Shown: piece by piece, positions 1 through 10,169 of the stretch
Position numbering within the stretch: position 1 is the first letter of the stretch
Layout of the letters: every line of letters begins with the position of its first letter
Assembly: GCA_900095095.1 (NCBI GenBank)
Contig: FMBT01000348.1
Span: 203,501 to 267,500 of the forward strand
DNA from: Fragilariopsis cylindrus CCMP1102
Lineage: Eukaryota > Bacillariophyta > Bacillariophyceae > Bacillariales > Bacillariaceae
DNA length: 64,000 nucleotides
Direction of reading: 5' to 3'
The notes under the pieces: model-generated
Told to the model about the DNA's origin: nothing
Database searches by the model: none
The model's input: the letters and a program-made list of their open reading frames with translations, nothing else
Translations under genes and position numbers: made by a program

Positions 1-842
1 ACCCTCAGGGAAGATCATCGCTACAGGATCCAAATAGCCCACAGGGGAAAGCGTTGAAGTGGCTTGAGTCGTCAATCAAAAACGGCGTATATACAGAACA
101 GAGATTTCTTCAACGCTATGTACTGTCAACGGTGTACTATTCAACGAATGGAAACGATTGGATTAACAACACCGCATGGTTATCAGATGTAGACGAGTGC
201 AGTTGGATGTCTACAGCTCAAATCGTCTGTGACGATTCAGGAAGATATATCGAACTTGATTTGCAGGAAAATAAGCTCGTTGGTACACTACCCCCAGAAC
301 TGGTGATCTTATCAGATAGCCTTCGAGTTATTAATTTGCGGGAAAATAAGCTATTTGGAGAGCTTCCCGCACCATTGATATCAGATCTAGCGAATCTAGA
401 GGTGCTGGATCTTTCGTCCAACAGATTCTCGGGTGCACTATCCCCGCAATTGTTCGATGCGATAAAGTTGACGAGGCTATCGTTGTTTGAAAACAGTCTC
501 TCCACATTCATCCCCACGGAACTAGGTCTTTTGAGGGAACTAAATGTTTTGGATTTGGGTTCCAATCGATTAACATCTTCGATCCCTTCTACTATTGATA
601 AACTATCAAAATTGGTCGGTCTTTCTGTTTTTGATAATATGTTGACTGGCATAGTCCCTTCTGTGCTTGCGAATCTTCAGAGCTTGGAGATGTTATATAT
701 CGATTCTAATAATTTTGAAGGCCCTCTTTCGACTGGCATTTGTCTGTTGAATTTAGATGAATTTTGGTCCGATTGTGAAGCAATCCAATGTACGTGCTGC
801 ACAAAATGTTGTAGCAGTGATTTTGGTTGTTTTGCAGTTTAG
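1..842 (+). CDS. Leucine-rich repeat protein, 5'-truncated by the window edge
   Basis: The frame is open from the first base of the window, so the N-terminus (in related diatom proteins often a membrane anchor or signal peptide) lies outside. The visible part starts with a region containing SPQGKALKWLESS and RYVLSTVYYSTNGNDW, the cap that precedes the repeats in diatom LRR proteins. It then runs through about six plant-type LRRs of the LxxLxLxxNxLxGxIP kind and ends in a Cys-rich tail (CTCCTKCCSS), also typical of the family. LRR proteins of this type are secreted or cell-surface, and ligands are generally unknown. No catalytic domain follows the repeats. The stop at 840-842 is well placed. 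The first ATG-like start inside the window is not meaningful. The family assignment is secure; the function is not known. Confidence 0.85.
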   Translation, partial: PQGRSSLQDPNSPQGKALKWLESSIKNGVYTEQRFLQRYVLSTVYYSTNGNDWINNTAWLSDVDECSWMSTAQIVCDDSGRYIELDLQENKLVGTLPPELVILSDSLRVINLRENKLFGELPAPLISDLANLEVLDLSSNRFSGALSPQLFDAIKLTRLSLFENSLSTFIPTELGLLRELNVLDLGSNRLTSSIPSTIDKLSKLVGLSVFDNMLTGIVPSVLANLQSLEMLYIDSNNFEGPLSTGICLLNLDEFWSDCEAIQCTCCTKCCSSDFGCFAV

Positions 843-904
843 TCTCATAGAACAGCTAGTTTTAATAAGATAAGATACAGTTTGGATTCTTTTCTTAGGA
901 TTTA

Positions 905-1045
905 TAGTTTGTGTATGATGTGTGTATGATGTGTGTGGTGCGTGGTGTATGATGTATGCGTGGTGTGTGTGTGTAATGTGTTTGTGATGTGTTTGTGATG
1001 TGCTTGTAATGTGTATGTGATGTGTATGTGTATGTGTGTGTGATT
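905..1045. repeat. GT/TGTGATG-rich simple repeat
   Basis: About 140 bp built from imperfect TGTGTATGATG, TGTGATG and (GT)n units lying just downstream of the LRR gene. No coding potential is seen. The rest of 1046-1772 holds no gene that I can support. Confidence 0.8.
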
Positions 1046-1639
1046 AGATCATGGCTCTTCAATTGATTCCTGAGAGATATGTGTGCAGCATTTCAATAGC
1101 AATAAGTAGTACCTTATTATTCAAGGAAGGTATAAAACTATCTGCATAAATGCATAGTCTTTTACTCTGTGGAATGAATAGCTTGAAGCCGATGTTGACA
1201 AAGGAATCAAGCCAGACAAAATTATTATTGGACATATGTGGATTTGTTTCTCTACTAAGAAAGAAGTGATAGGGAAATTCATCAGGAAATAATACCAACT
1301 GTACCATCATTAACTATCACACTGTTCAATAATATCAGATACATTAAAAAAACACTAGTACTTTAATATTAACAGCTGTTAACACTGCAGTAATATAGAT
1401 AAATGTGTTATATATTATGATAAGAATTTCTCAACAGAAACTGTCCACTACATTAATATGCAGATCCTGGGCCCACCGTTGTTGAACACTACTGCCTGCT
1501 GTATATGAAACAAAGTATAACCAAGGAGTAAAGTAAAGGAGAGAAAAAAGTGAACAGAGTCTCTCGAAATGCGCTCGTGCACAACGTCTGTCCCTCAGGT
1601 TCGCGTTCGAACGTATGTAATTAATTTCTTGTTGTTATG

Positions 1640-1694
1640 TACAGTACTGTATCTGCAACACTTGCCGTATGGCATACGTACCGGCACTATAAAG
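1640..1694 (+). promoter_or_regulatory. Putative promoter of 3-dehydroquinate synthase
   Basis: Overlapping TACAGTA (1640-1646) and TACTGTA (1645-1651) heptamers are followed by a TATA-like TATAAAG at 1688-1694, about 79 bp before the ATG at 1773. The heptamer recurs upstream of many genes in this window. The assignment is inferred from position and sequence only. Confidence 0.45.
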
Positions 1695-1772
1695 TGTCCT
1701 ACTTCTTTTTCGATCATTCATGCAATTCACAACAATCAATAAAATAAACAAATTACAAAATATATACCATCC

Positions 1773-3161
1773 ATGATGCAACGGAAACAGCAACAACAAC
1801 GACTACGACCATGTCGCTTCACACCAGCTGATGCTTTGGTTATTGCATCTTGTCTACTATTACTAACGTCGACGTCTTATGCATTTCATGTCGGCGGTAC
1901 CGGTGTTATTTTACATTCCTCCTCCTCGCGGTCGACGAAGAGTACGAGTAGTTCTGTCTCTCTCCTTGAAATGGCAACCGTCGATGAAGCCGCGGCTGAT
2001 CAGAAAAATCAAGTACTCGATGTTAATGATGATAGCTACGATGTTGTCAAAGTAGACTTAAATGATGGACGTGATTATCCAATTTATATTGGAACATCCT
2101 TCACGAACGAACAACTTAGTGACATGTTGACTTCTCATATCGACGGCAAACAGGTCCTTATCATAACTAACGACAGGATTGCTCCACTTGGATATTTGGA
2201 TAAGTACGAGAAATTACTGGCACCCCACAAGGACGTACATACGCTAGTATTACCTGACGGAGAAGCCAACAAAAATCTTGAAATATTACAACTCATCCTC
2301 GACAAAGCCCTAGAAGAAAAATTAGACCGTAAATGTACATTTATTGCTCTCGGTGGGGGCGTAATAGGTGATATGGTTGGATTTGCGGCAGCCGTCTACC
2401 AAAGAGGTGTCAACTTTGTTCAGATTCCAACCACAGTCATGGCCATGACTGATAGTAGCGTTGGAGGGAAGACAGGTGTGAATCATCCACTCGGAAAGAA
2501 CATGATCGGGGCTTTCCATCAACCTCAGTGTGTGGTGATCGATACCGACTCGTTGAAGACCCTACCGGACCGGGAATTGCAAAGCGGAATCGCTGAAGTT
2601 ATCAAATATGGATTGATTCGCGATAGCGCTCTTTTTGAATGGCTCGAAAATAACATGGACAAATTATTGGAACGGGACCCGGTAGCAACTCGATACGCCG
2701 TGAAGCGTTCATGCGAAAATAAAGCTGAAGTCGTCAAAGCCGACGAAAAGGAGGCAGGAGTTCGGGCTACATTGAATTTAGGTCATACATTCGGACATGC
2801 GATTGAAAGTGGATCAGGTTATGGGAAATGGTTGCACGGAGAAGCAGTGGCGATCGGAACGGCGATGGCTACGACCATGAGTGCCGAATTAGGATGGATC
2901 GACAGTGATTTGGTAGAACGGACCTACCGGTTGTTCGAAAAGGCTAATTTGCCCCTAGAATTGCCATTGGATTCACCGATGAATCGGGAAATCTTTCTTA
3001 ATTACATGGCTGCCGATAAAAAGGTCGCCAATGGTCAATTGCGGTTAATCCTCTTGAAGGGACCCTTGGGAAATTGTGTCTTCACAGGAGAATTCGATCG
3101 AGAGGCGATGGTCAACACTATCGATGAATTTGTAGCGGAATGTGATGGGCATTCATCTTAG
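1773..3161 (+). CDS. aroB: 3-dehydroquinate synthase, plastid-targeted
   Basis: Single-exon gene for a 462-aa protein that converts DAHP to 3-dehydroquinate, step 2 of the shikimate pathway. Residues about 20-40 form a hydrophobic signal peptide ending in TSYAFHV, an ASAF-like cleavage motif expected for import into a red-algal-derived plastid; mature homology begins near residue 75. Family signatures are present in order: the NAD-binding GGGVIGDMVGFAAAVYQRG, then PTTVMAMTDSSVGGKTGVN, GKNMIGAFHQP, the metal-binding LNLGHTFGHAIESG and LHGEAVAIG. Length matches bacterial AroB (about 360 aa) plus a leader. The frame is intact, unlike many neighbours. Start chosen at the first ATG (MMQRK), directly upstream of the signal peptide. 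In many eukaryotes this activity is part of the AROM polypeptide; here it is a stand-alone bacterial-type enzyme. Confidence 0.95.
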   Translation: MMQRKQQQQRLRPCRFTPADALVIASCLLLLTSTSYAFHVGGTGVILHSSSSRSTKSTSSSVSLLEMATVDEAAADQKNQVLDVNDDSYDVVKVDLNDGRDYPIYIGTSFTNEQLSDMLTSHIDGKQVLIITNDRIAPLGYLDKYEKLLAPHKDVHTLVLPDGEANKNLEILQLILDKALEEKLDRKCTFIALGGGVIGDMVGFAAAVYQRGVNFVQIPTTVMAMTDSSVGGKTGVNHPLGKNMIGAFHQPQCVVIDTDSLKTLPDRELQSGIAEVIKYGLIRDSALFEWLENNMDKLLERDPVATRYAVKRSCENKAEVVKADEKEAGVRATLNLGHTFGHAIESGSGYGKWLHGEAVAIGTAMATTMSAELGWIDSDLVERTYRLFEKANLPLELPLDSPMNREIFLNYMAADKKVANGQLRLILLKGPLGNCVFTGEFDREAMVNTIDEFVAECDGHSS

Positions 3162-3640
3162 TCTTATTTTAAGACAGAGCTTTGTTCAAGTATAAAAATC
3201 ATTTTTAAAATCTAACACGGTTCAAAATAATCACTAAAAAATGTAACTTTAAACTACTATTCTAGTAGATAGACTCTCTGCTTGAGAAATTCAAGTAACT
3301 TCCAATTATTTCCGCGGTTTCAACCAACTATTATTATGATACTGTAGATTAATTATAATCCATCGGTGGAATGCATGTTCTAATGTTGTTACTGTACTGT
3401 ACCTTCATTGGAAAGACCTTGGTTGATTTGGGGGAGGGTAGTGCTGGTTTATTAAAAGAGGGGATTTGCAAAATCAATCGAACACAAAAAAACATCATCC
3501 TCAATTTTTACGCCTGACTCAACGTAGTAGTTAGGGCTAACTTACTAGTAATGTACTGTAGTTACTCTTGAACTCTGCGCTGATGTTGTACTGTATTATA
3601 ATTTATACTACAGTAAATAACAATAGAAATTGTCGTCAAA
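3162..3640. other. Intergenic region with three TAC(A/T)GTA heptamers
   Basis: No gene is seen. Three heptamers (3554-3560, 3589-3595, 3609-3615) lie within 90 bp of the start of the downstream GST gene, and two more overlap near 3400. This stretch is probably the DHQS 3' region plus the GST promoter. Confidence 0.5.
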
Positions 3641-4474
3641 ATGTTTCTACGCCGATCATTATTACTTTTCAATTTGGCACTACCAACCACTATGGCACTA
3701 TCAACAGCAACGCAGCAACAAGCAGACTCGATACTTCGATTCTATACCTCCAAATCTTGACCTTATGCCGCGAGATGTTGGATAGCTCTTGAGGAGTCGG
3801 AACTTCCGTACGAAACTATTCCAGTCGATTTGCAGAACAAATCCAAAGAATTCTGTGAAGCATATGCACGGGCTAACCCAATTCCTTTAGCCAGAGCAAA
3901 AGTACCTGTATTGGAGGTAGTCGGAGACCATACCAACTTTGCGCTTTGCGAGTCCCTAGTCGTAGCAGACTATATTGCCGAACGCTATCCGAACGTTGGT
4001 TTGATACCCACCAATAGTGTGGAAGATCGAGCTACTATGAGGTTATTTGTGGAATTATGCGGATCTAGCTTCTCCTATTGGAACATTTTGCGTTCTCAAG
4101 GAGACGATGAAAAGTTCGATTTGGCTGTAGAAGAATTCCATCAGGGATTAATCAATGTTAACGCCTTCCTCGAAAAAATGGGTGATTCATCACGTGGGCC
4201 ATTTCTTTTTGGAGATCAATTCTCTCTTGCCGAATGTGACACCGCACCTTTTCTTCAACGCGCTTGTAATGTGCTACCTGTCTTTACTGGAGTTGACTCC
4301 GTTCTTGTTGATCCGATAAAGTTTTGTGATGAGCAAGATTTGTCTCGTTTAAAAACTTGGATAATGGCTGTGCTGGCACGTCCTTCAGTGAAAGCTACTG
4401 AATTACCCAAAGAAGAAATGATTCAAAGCGTAACGAAAATGTTGGACCGATTCGCAGAGATGGAGAAAAAATAA
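3641..4474 (+). CDS. Glutathione S-transferase (omega/DHAR-like), probable selenoprotein with Sec at codon 40
   Basis: Reading from the ATG at 3641 gives one open frame to TAA at 4474 with a single internal TGA at 3758-3760 (codon 40 of 278). The flanks of that TGA form a canonical thioredoxin-like GST start: ILRFYTSKS-TGA-PYAARCWIALEES-LPYETIPVDLQNK. Omega GSTs and DHARs carry the catalytic cysteine exactly here (CPFA/CPYA), so TGA most plausibly encodes selenocysteine. Residues 1-27 form an Arg/Leu-rich leader, perhaps targeting. The C-terminal helical GST domain follows (LCESLVVADYIAERYP, then FLFGDQFSLAECDTAPFLQR, an N-capping-box region). A SECIS-like hairpin lies 33 bp after the stop. 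Known in the family: glutathione-dependent thiol transfer or dehydroascorbate reduction. Inferred: higher redox reactivity from Sec. Alternatives are a substitution error at the Cys codon or a truncated protein starting downstream; the SECIS argues against both. Confidence 0.8.
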
Positions 4475-4506
4475 TATTATTGTATGCAGAATCACATAAT
4501 ACTGAG

Positions 4507-4594
4507 ACACAAAGATTATATTAATGAATGACGAGCAGCTGCAATCTCTTCGGAGCAACTTCGAGCTCTGAAAAATACTAATGGAATTTTGTGT
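4507..4594 (+). promoter_or_regulatory. SECIS-like element in the GST 3' UTR
   Basis: The region folds by eye into the eukaryotic SECIS plan. Lower helix: ACACAAAG (4507-4514) pairs with TTTTGTGT (4587-4594), with ATTA/TAAT pairing above it. The quartet strands are ATGA (4528-4531) and TGAA (4569-4572). Exactly 11 nt after ATGA comes an AA that opens the apical loop. The upper helix is imperfect (GAGC with GCTC, TGC with GCA, and an internal loop). Position just after the stop of a gene with an in-frame TGA is what recoding requires. Not confirmed by a covariance model. Confidence 0.65.
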
Positions 4595-4599
4595 TCCTT

Positions 4600-5253
4600 T
4601 ATAAAAGATTATGGCGAAAATTACTTTTAAAATTTTAATACTTGAAGTAACTATCTGATAGTACTTATTTTGTTAGTAGTGTACGATGGCAGCGATACTT
4701 CTTTCGTGCAGGATTTTTCAAGAAATATAAGCTCAATTTATTGTTTTATTCATAATATATCTAATCTGCTTTTTCTAAAAAATCTGGTGCTTGCTGTAGT
4801 AAATAATGTTCTACTCCTGTTTCTAGTATAATAAAGTGTATAAAAGTAATCACAAAAATAATTACCAATATATCATATTAAAATATTACCGCGCTATGTA
4901 AGTGATTTTCGAAGTATTTTTATTCCAGAAACATCGTTTTTATTAGTAATTTTATCGTTGTTAATAGTAGTTGAGAGATCGTGATTAAAATATAATAGAA
5001 GAAAATGTTGAAATGAAAGATAGGGAATGATACGAGAATAGATTCATTATTAACTTGGGGTCAGCGATAGCACTTGAGATACCCTGCGACGACAACCGAA
5101 GAGAAACCACCGTCTTCGCCACACTACTGATAGAATAGAGGAACAATACTGAGCACTATTTTTTTTCCTTTTCCCAACATCACTTCTAAACATGCATAAC
5201 ATATAGATAAAACACTGCATCGAGCAGCTTTATACAAAGTCAGTCTTTACGCT
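4600..5253. other. AT-rich intergenic region
   Basis: No gene is seen between the GST 3' end and the ammonium-transporter stop codon; the two genes are convergent, so this should be mostly 3' UTR and spacer. Confidence 0.5.
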
Positions 5254-7152
5254 TTATGCCTTTTCTTCGGTGTCAGCGGCGGCCTGTGCTACTTCCATTG
5301 GTACTTCGACCTTTCCATGACGAGAGGCGCGAACTTCCATGAGTTCCTCAACGTCAGTTTGCTTCGCTGGTTCTAAATCGTAAGCAGTACCACGATGGTG
5401 GGAAATATCAAGACCGACCTCTTCCTCCAAAGGATCGACACGGAAAATTCCAGCGAAGTTGAGGAGCATGAAAAATGGTGTCATCACAGCAAACACCCAA
5501 CCGCAAATCCAGCAGATACCACAGAATTGGACCAAAAGAAGATTAGCGTCTCCGAAGTCATTGAACCATCCTTGGTGAGCTTGGGAGTAACCGGCAATTC
5601 TCTGAAGATCCTTATCAGCAAAGAGACCGACGGCGATAACTCCCCACATACCGTTGGCGAAGTGAACAGGAATGGCATCGACGGCATCATCAATCTTCAA
5701 CTTGATAAGTAACTTGGAGAAAAAATAATAGACCAATCCACCGACGATACCGATGACGCAGGCAGCCCATGGTTTGACGACGGAGCATCCAGCGGTGATC
5801 GCAACAAGTCCCCCAAGAGCACCATTCATGGCCATTGACAAATCGTACGAAACTTCACCGGTGACACGAGAATCCATGACAGAATCGAAAAACATAGCAG
5901 TTACACATCCACATGCTGCGGCGAGGGTGGTTGTTACAGCACAAAGAGCAGCGGTAGCAGCAGAATCAGGGTTGGCAATGGCCAAGGCGGACCCTGGGTT
6001 GAATCCGTACCATCCGAACCACAAGATGAAGGTACCGAGAATTTGAAGAGCGACGGAATGGGCTGGAAACGTGACAGGAGTTTCGAGGACGTTGCCGTCT
6101 TCGTCGTAGAATCGTCCTCGACGAGGTCCAAGGACAATGGCAGCCACAAGAGCACTATCGAAATGTTGAAAATAGGAAAAGAAAAGGGGATTCGAAAAGA
6201 AAGAAGGGAACAGTGAGAAGAAGAAGGAAAGACGCGACTTGTCGCCGAATTATTTTCAATGAAACGATCCGGACTTAAGAAATATATATATATAATCTTC
6301 AATAATATAGGCCAGTACTTACGTAGCACCTCCGGTCATATGAACAACTCCCGATCCAGCAAAGTCGATCATACCAACACCACGGAAAGGTTCGTCTGTG
6401 AATGCGGTCAAGAAACCATCTGAGCTCCAAATAGAATGGACAACCACAGGATATACCTGAAGAAAGAAAAATGGATAGCAATAGAATGAAAGAAAATAAA
6501 TAAATGAAAGTTTGTCAGATATAGTTTATGTTAATATATGCATACATATCACACATCACTTCACAGATTACTGATGACAATGCAGTCGAGGCAATGAAAA
6601 AGATAATGAATGAATAAATAAATAAATAGATATAATGAAAAGTATTCAAGTACTTACAAATGCTGTGAGGAAGAAGGAGTAACATAGGTAGGCAGTCATC
6701 TTACAACGTTCGGCGACCGTTCCGGCAACGATAGTAGCAGCGGTGGCAGCAAATGCAAATTGGAAGAAGAATCCAATGTAATCTGGGCCTGACGAAGCAT
6801 CAGTGATAGCAAAGTCGGATGTACCAATGAATGCATTGTTCGATGCACCGTACGAGAAACCATATCCCAAAGTGTAAAAACCGAGAGCACCACCACATGC
6901 ATCCAATAAGTTCTTGAGCATAATATTCTTAACGTTCTTTTGACGGACAGATCCTGCACATAACATAGCAAATCCAGCTTGCATCATAAAGACGAGCGCT
7001 CCAGCGAAGAGTAGAAAGAAGGTGTCTAATCCCTCAATGACGCCTTCGACCGTAGTTTTGACAGCACAGACCGCACCACTGGCATCTAAGGGGTTCGCTA
7101 CACAGTATGCGGTAAACGCATCTGCGTCGGAAAAGTCAACTGTATCGGACAT
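5254..7152 (-). CDS. AMT: Ammonium transporter (AMT/MEP/Rh family)
   Basis: Three exons on the minus strand: 7152-6658, 6456-6323 and 6154-5254, with GTAAGT donors and TTCTTCAG or GATAG acceptors. The joined length of 1530 nt gives 509 aa. About eleven membrane segments are visible, beginning with [20 protein letters not shown]. Pore signatures include [14 protein letters not shown] (first conserved His) and [19 protein letters not shown] (second His), plus [16 protein letters not shown]. The C-terminal tail starting at [15 protein letters not shown] is the cytosolic regulatory region. The protein moves ammonium across the plasma membrane and is a nitrogen-uptake protein in diatoms. A TACAGTA heptamer sits 29 bp upstream of the start (7181-7187). 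The ORF is intact and conservation high. The exact diatom AMT paralogue cannot be assigned without a tree. Confidence 0.95.
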
Positions 7153-7753
7153 GGTTGTTTGAGTTTTTTTCTTGTAATTCTACAGTATAGATTTAATTTC
7201 AATAATTGAGTTAGAGGTGACATGACGAAACAATTCAGAAAAAGAGATTAGTGTTGATCACTTGAAGGAGCTTGTATTGGGCAAGAAAATTACAATTACA
7301 ATCACAATCACAATCACAGTCATTGTCGTATTCATATTCGAAAGCATCTTCGCATCTTCTTACCGTAAACAAAGATGATGAAATTGATTCTTTTTCCTTT
7401 TATCGACAACCGATAATTTTTTATGTCACATATCAAATTGTCGAGAAAAATCAGAAATTCGGATTTTATTTTTGAAGTTGATTTGTTGACACGATAATGC
7501 GTTGAGCGATACTTTCCTGCCTTGAGAAAAATCGGGACTAAGTAGTGAATCGATAAAATACTCATTTATTTTTAGAAGTAAGCGGGTACTTGAAGTGCAG
7601 GTGTTCCCTTCCTTCGCAAGACGCGCGGGTCACCTCACCTCATTTTTGTTTGTTAAATGAATTTTAAAAAAGAATTGTGAAAAATGAGAAACAAAGGAGC
7701 GGAAGTATGTAAGTTCCTCCTCACTGACGTGACAGCATTTCTGATCGAACTTC
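7153..7753. other. Upstream region of the ammonium transporter
   Basis: No coding sequence is seen. It holds the TACAGTA heptamer at 7181-7187 and an imperfect ACAATC repeat at about 7290-7325 and is the presumed AMT promoter. Confidence 0.45.
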
Positions 7754-7979
7754 AACATCGCATTCCGGAACAGCTCTAAATATCTACTGTACAAGCGTAG
7801 TTCCGACATTGGAAGTCGTACTTGTTTCATTTCGAAGATATGTTTCCTGGGATAAAGATGCAATTTCTACAACATCGCATTACGGAACAGCTCTAAATAT
7901 CTACTGTAGTTCCGACATTGGAAGTCGTACTTGTTTCATTTCGAAGATATTTTTCCTCGGATAAAGATGCAATTTCTAC
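7754..7979. repeat. Tandem direct duplication, 117-bp unit
   Basis: The stretch starting AACATCGCATTCCGGAAC at 7754 is repeated from 7871 and ends CAATTTCTAC at 7870 and 7979. The second copy lacks about nine bases after TATCTACTGTA and has a few substitutions. Each copy carries one TACTGTA heptamer. The unit shows no convincing coding potential. Confidence 0.85.
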
Positions 7980-10169
7980 GTCAATTTTGTTTTTGTGCGT
8001 TTTGTGAAGCCAAGCAATGGCCGGGAGGACATTACACATCCGTCTGTCCATGAATAAGCAATAGACAAACATCATTGGTACCACCAGCAATAGGTACAAT
8101 AAACTAGTAGAAGAACTTGTACTGTACCCCTCTTAACATGGTTTTCAACATACTAGATGATTGTTTTTGTCATCAAAGTTTATAATTTTAACAGTGCCCC
8201 TACATACCGTACCATATATGTTTTATCTCAATTTGTTGCTTTATTGTGTATATTTATTGATCTAGCTAATTTTACTTCTATGTAGATAATATGTATAGCA
8301 GACTATCATCTTTTAAATTCATCTCCGTTAAGTGAGCGATCTAACTCACCCTGGTAGAATGATGTGTGCCTTGATAGAACAGTATGTGAAGTGTATGATG
8401 CAGTGTTTGGGCAGTTTGTTTTTCTGTTTGTTTGGTAATAAAACAAGATGGAATAAAAACAAGAACTTGTTCATAAATTCATGTTTCTGTTTCGTTGGGT
8501 GCGATGTATATTAGTGTGTGGATTCTTGTTGTCTTTTTCTCCTGGTATGGCATTCCTGTCTAGACTTCTTTATTGCTCAGGTGAATAGGAGTGGTTGTCG
8601 TCTACAGTAGTCCGTTGTTGGACTTTTATCTCACTAAATATCATGAAGAAGAGTCCATCGTTGTGGCTGCCATCTTCATTCCTCTCATGTTGTATGTATT
8701 ATTCTCTTTGTCTTCTACATTCTTCCTGGTTATCGTTGTCTTCATTGTGTTTGTGAAGGTCAGACTTAGTCTTTGGTCAGTGGATGCAGATGATGCGATG
8801 CTTGTCAGGTAGTTCTAAGGTTTCTTTGTTCCGAAAGGTAATTTTTGGCTATGGAATTGGTTGCTATTGTTGTTGTTTTGTCTGGTGCTTTTGGACTTTG
8901 CTGGAGTGAATTTGTGTATGAGTAGATATAGCCAATCATAGAGAGCAATTAAGCTCACACTTCTAATAAACACTATATACATAGGATAATAGCATAGAAG
9001 TCTTCAGTCTAGTGAACTTAGGTAGCTAGACACATTTACAGCCTGCAGCGTTAGATAGGTGTGTAGGCTTGAAAAGGTGTTTGTCATCTACTGGGAAGTG
9101 TGTGTTGGAACTTATCTAGTTTCTACTGGCTAACTGCTTTCAGTAATCTATGCTTTAGTACCGTAGTTTGCTTGAATTATAACAGTGTGTATTGTTGCAT
9201 TCTTGAAATTCCTCTAGTTTACTTTCATTTAGTCCTTGGTGAAGGTTGACAGATAATGAACCTTCACCACTGTATGCTACTTTGCTACAAAACAATCAAT
9301 CATTGATCATAGACTGTCAGTAGTAGTAGTAACTTGTGAATATGATGGATGTGGCCCACTGCTTAGATGTTCATTTACTTTTTGTCTATGTGTAGTCTAT
9401 TGTTGCTGTGCTATCTACCATTTTGGTTATTGATTGCTTCTCTGATGCCAGAAATTGATGGGTGGCCGGATGGTGTAATTTTCCTTCTTTCTCTCCATTT
9501 TAGTAGGATCAGTAGTGTATTAGTGCTTTTTGTAATGATAGTGTTGCTTTGGTTGGGGTGAGGTCTTACTCGAGCATTTTCCTGAAGTTTTCTTCTAATA
9601 ATTGGTTTGACAGAGGAGTGTGTGGGATGTTTATTTGTTTTCTAGTACTGCATAAGGGGCGCCGGGCATCATGAGTGGTCTTGCAATTGTTTTTTTTTAG
9701 CATGTGGCCTACTCCTACGTGACCTGGTAATTGTTGACTAATCATCGTTTGCAGCCTTGGGGCAGTTTTGATTTGGCTAGATGGCTGACTTTCCAGTCAA
9801 CTGTGGGGTAGGGGTCGATTTTAACATCATGGCGATTTTCCCAGTATGTTAAACTAAAAGAATATATATTATACTCAACTGATGATTACCTATCTGTTTG
9901 TCTGTCTGTCTGTCCCTGTTATTTTGGGACTCGCATCACCAACAAAAAAATAAACATTTTTTTCATTTTCTCTTTTCTCCTTCTCTTCATCGATCACGAT
10001 CATAATATTATTATATTTATTATCGAATTATTTATTCTTTCTCAATTTCGTTCTCTGCACAAGTACAGAAGTACAGAAGTTGAAAGTGGTAGGACAGTAG
10101 CAATACCATCTACTAACGACGAAGCAAAGACAGCAAAAACAAAAGACATTTATATATAATAGTGTGGCA
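7980..10169. other. 2.2-kb gene-free region, T/G-rich on the plus strand
   Basis: Only short non-homologous reading frames occur. From about 8330 to 9850 the plus strand is notably rich in T and G. A (TCTG)n microsatellite lies at about 9893-9916. The last 100 bp before 10170 should hold the MRD1 promoter. No RNA gene could be recognised. Confidence 0.4.

Noticed and set aside
3568-3792. 74-codon ORF overlapping the start of the GST gene
   Set aside because: It lies out of frame with the clear GST N-terminus (ILRFYTSKS...) and has no similarity or composition of a real protein.
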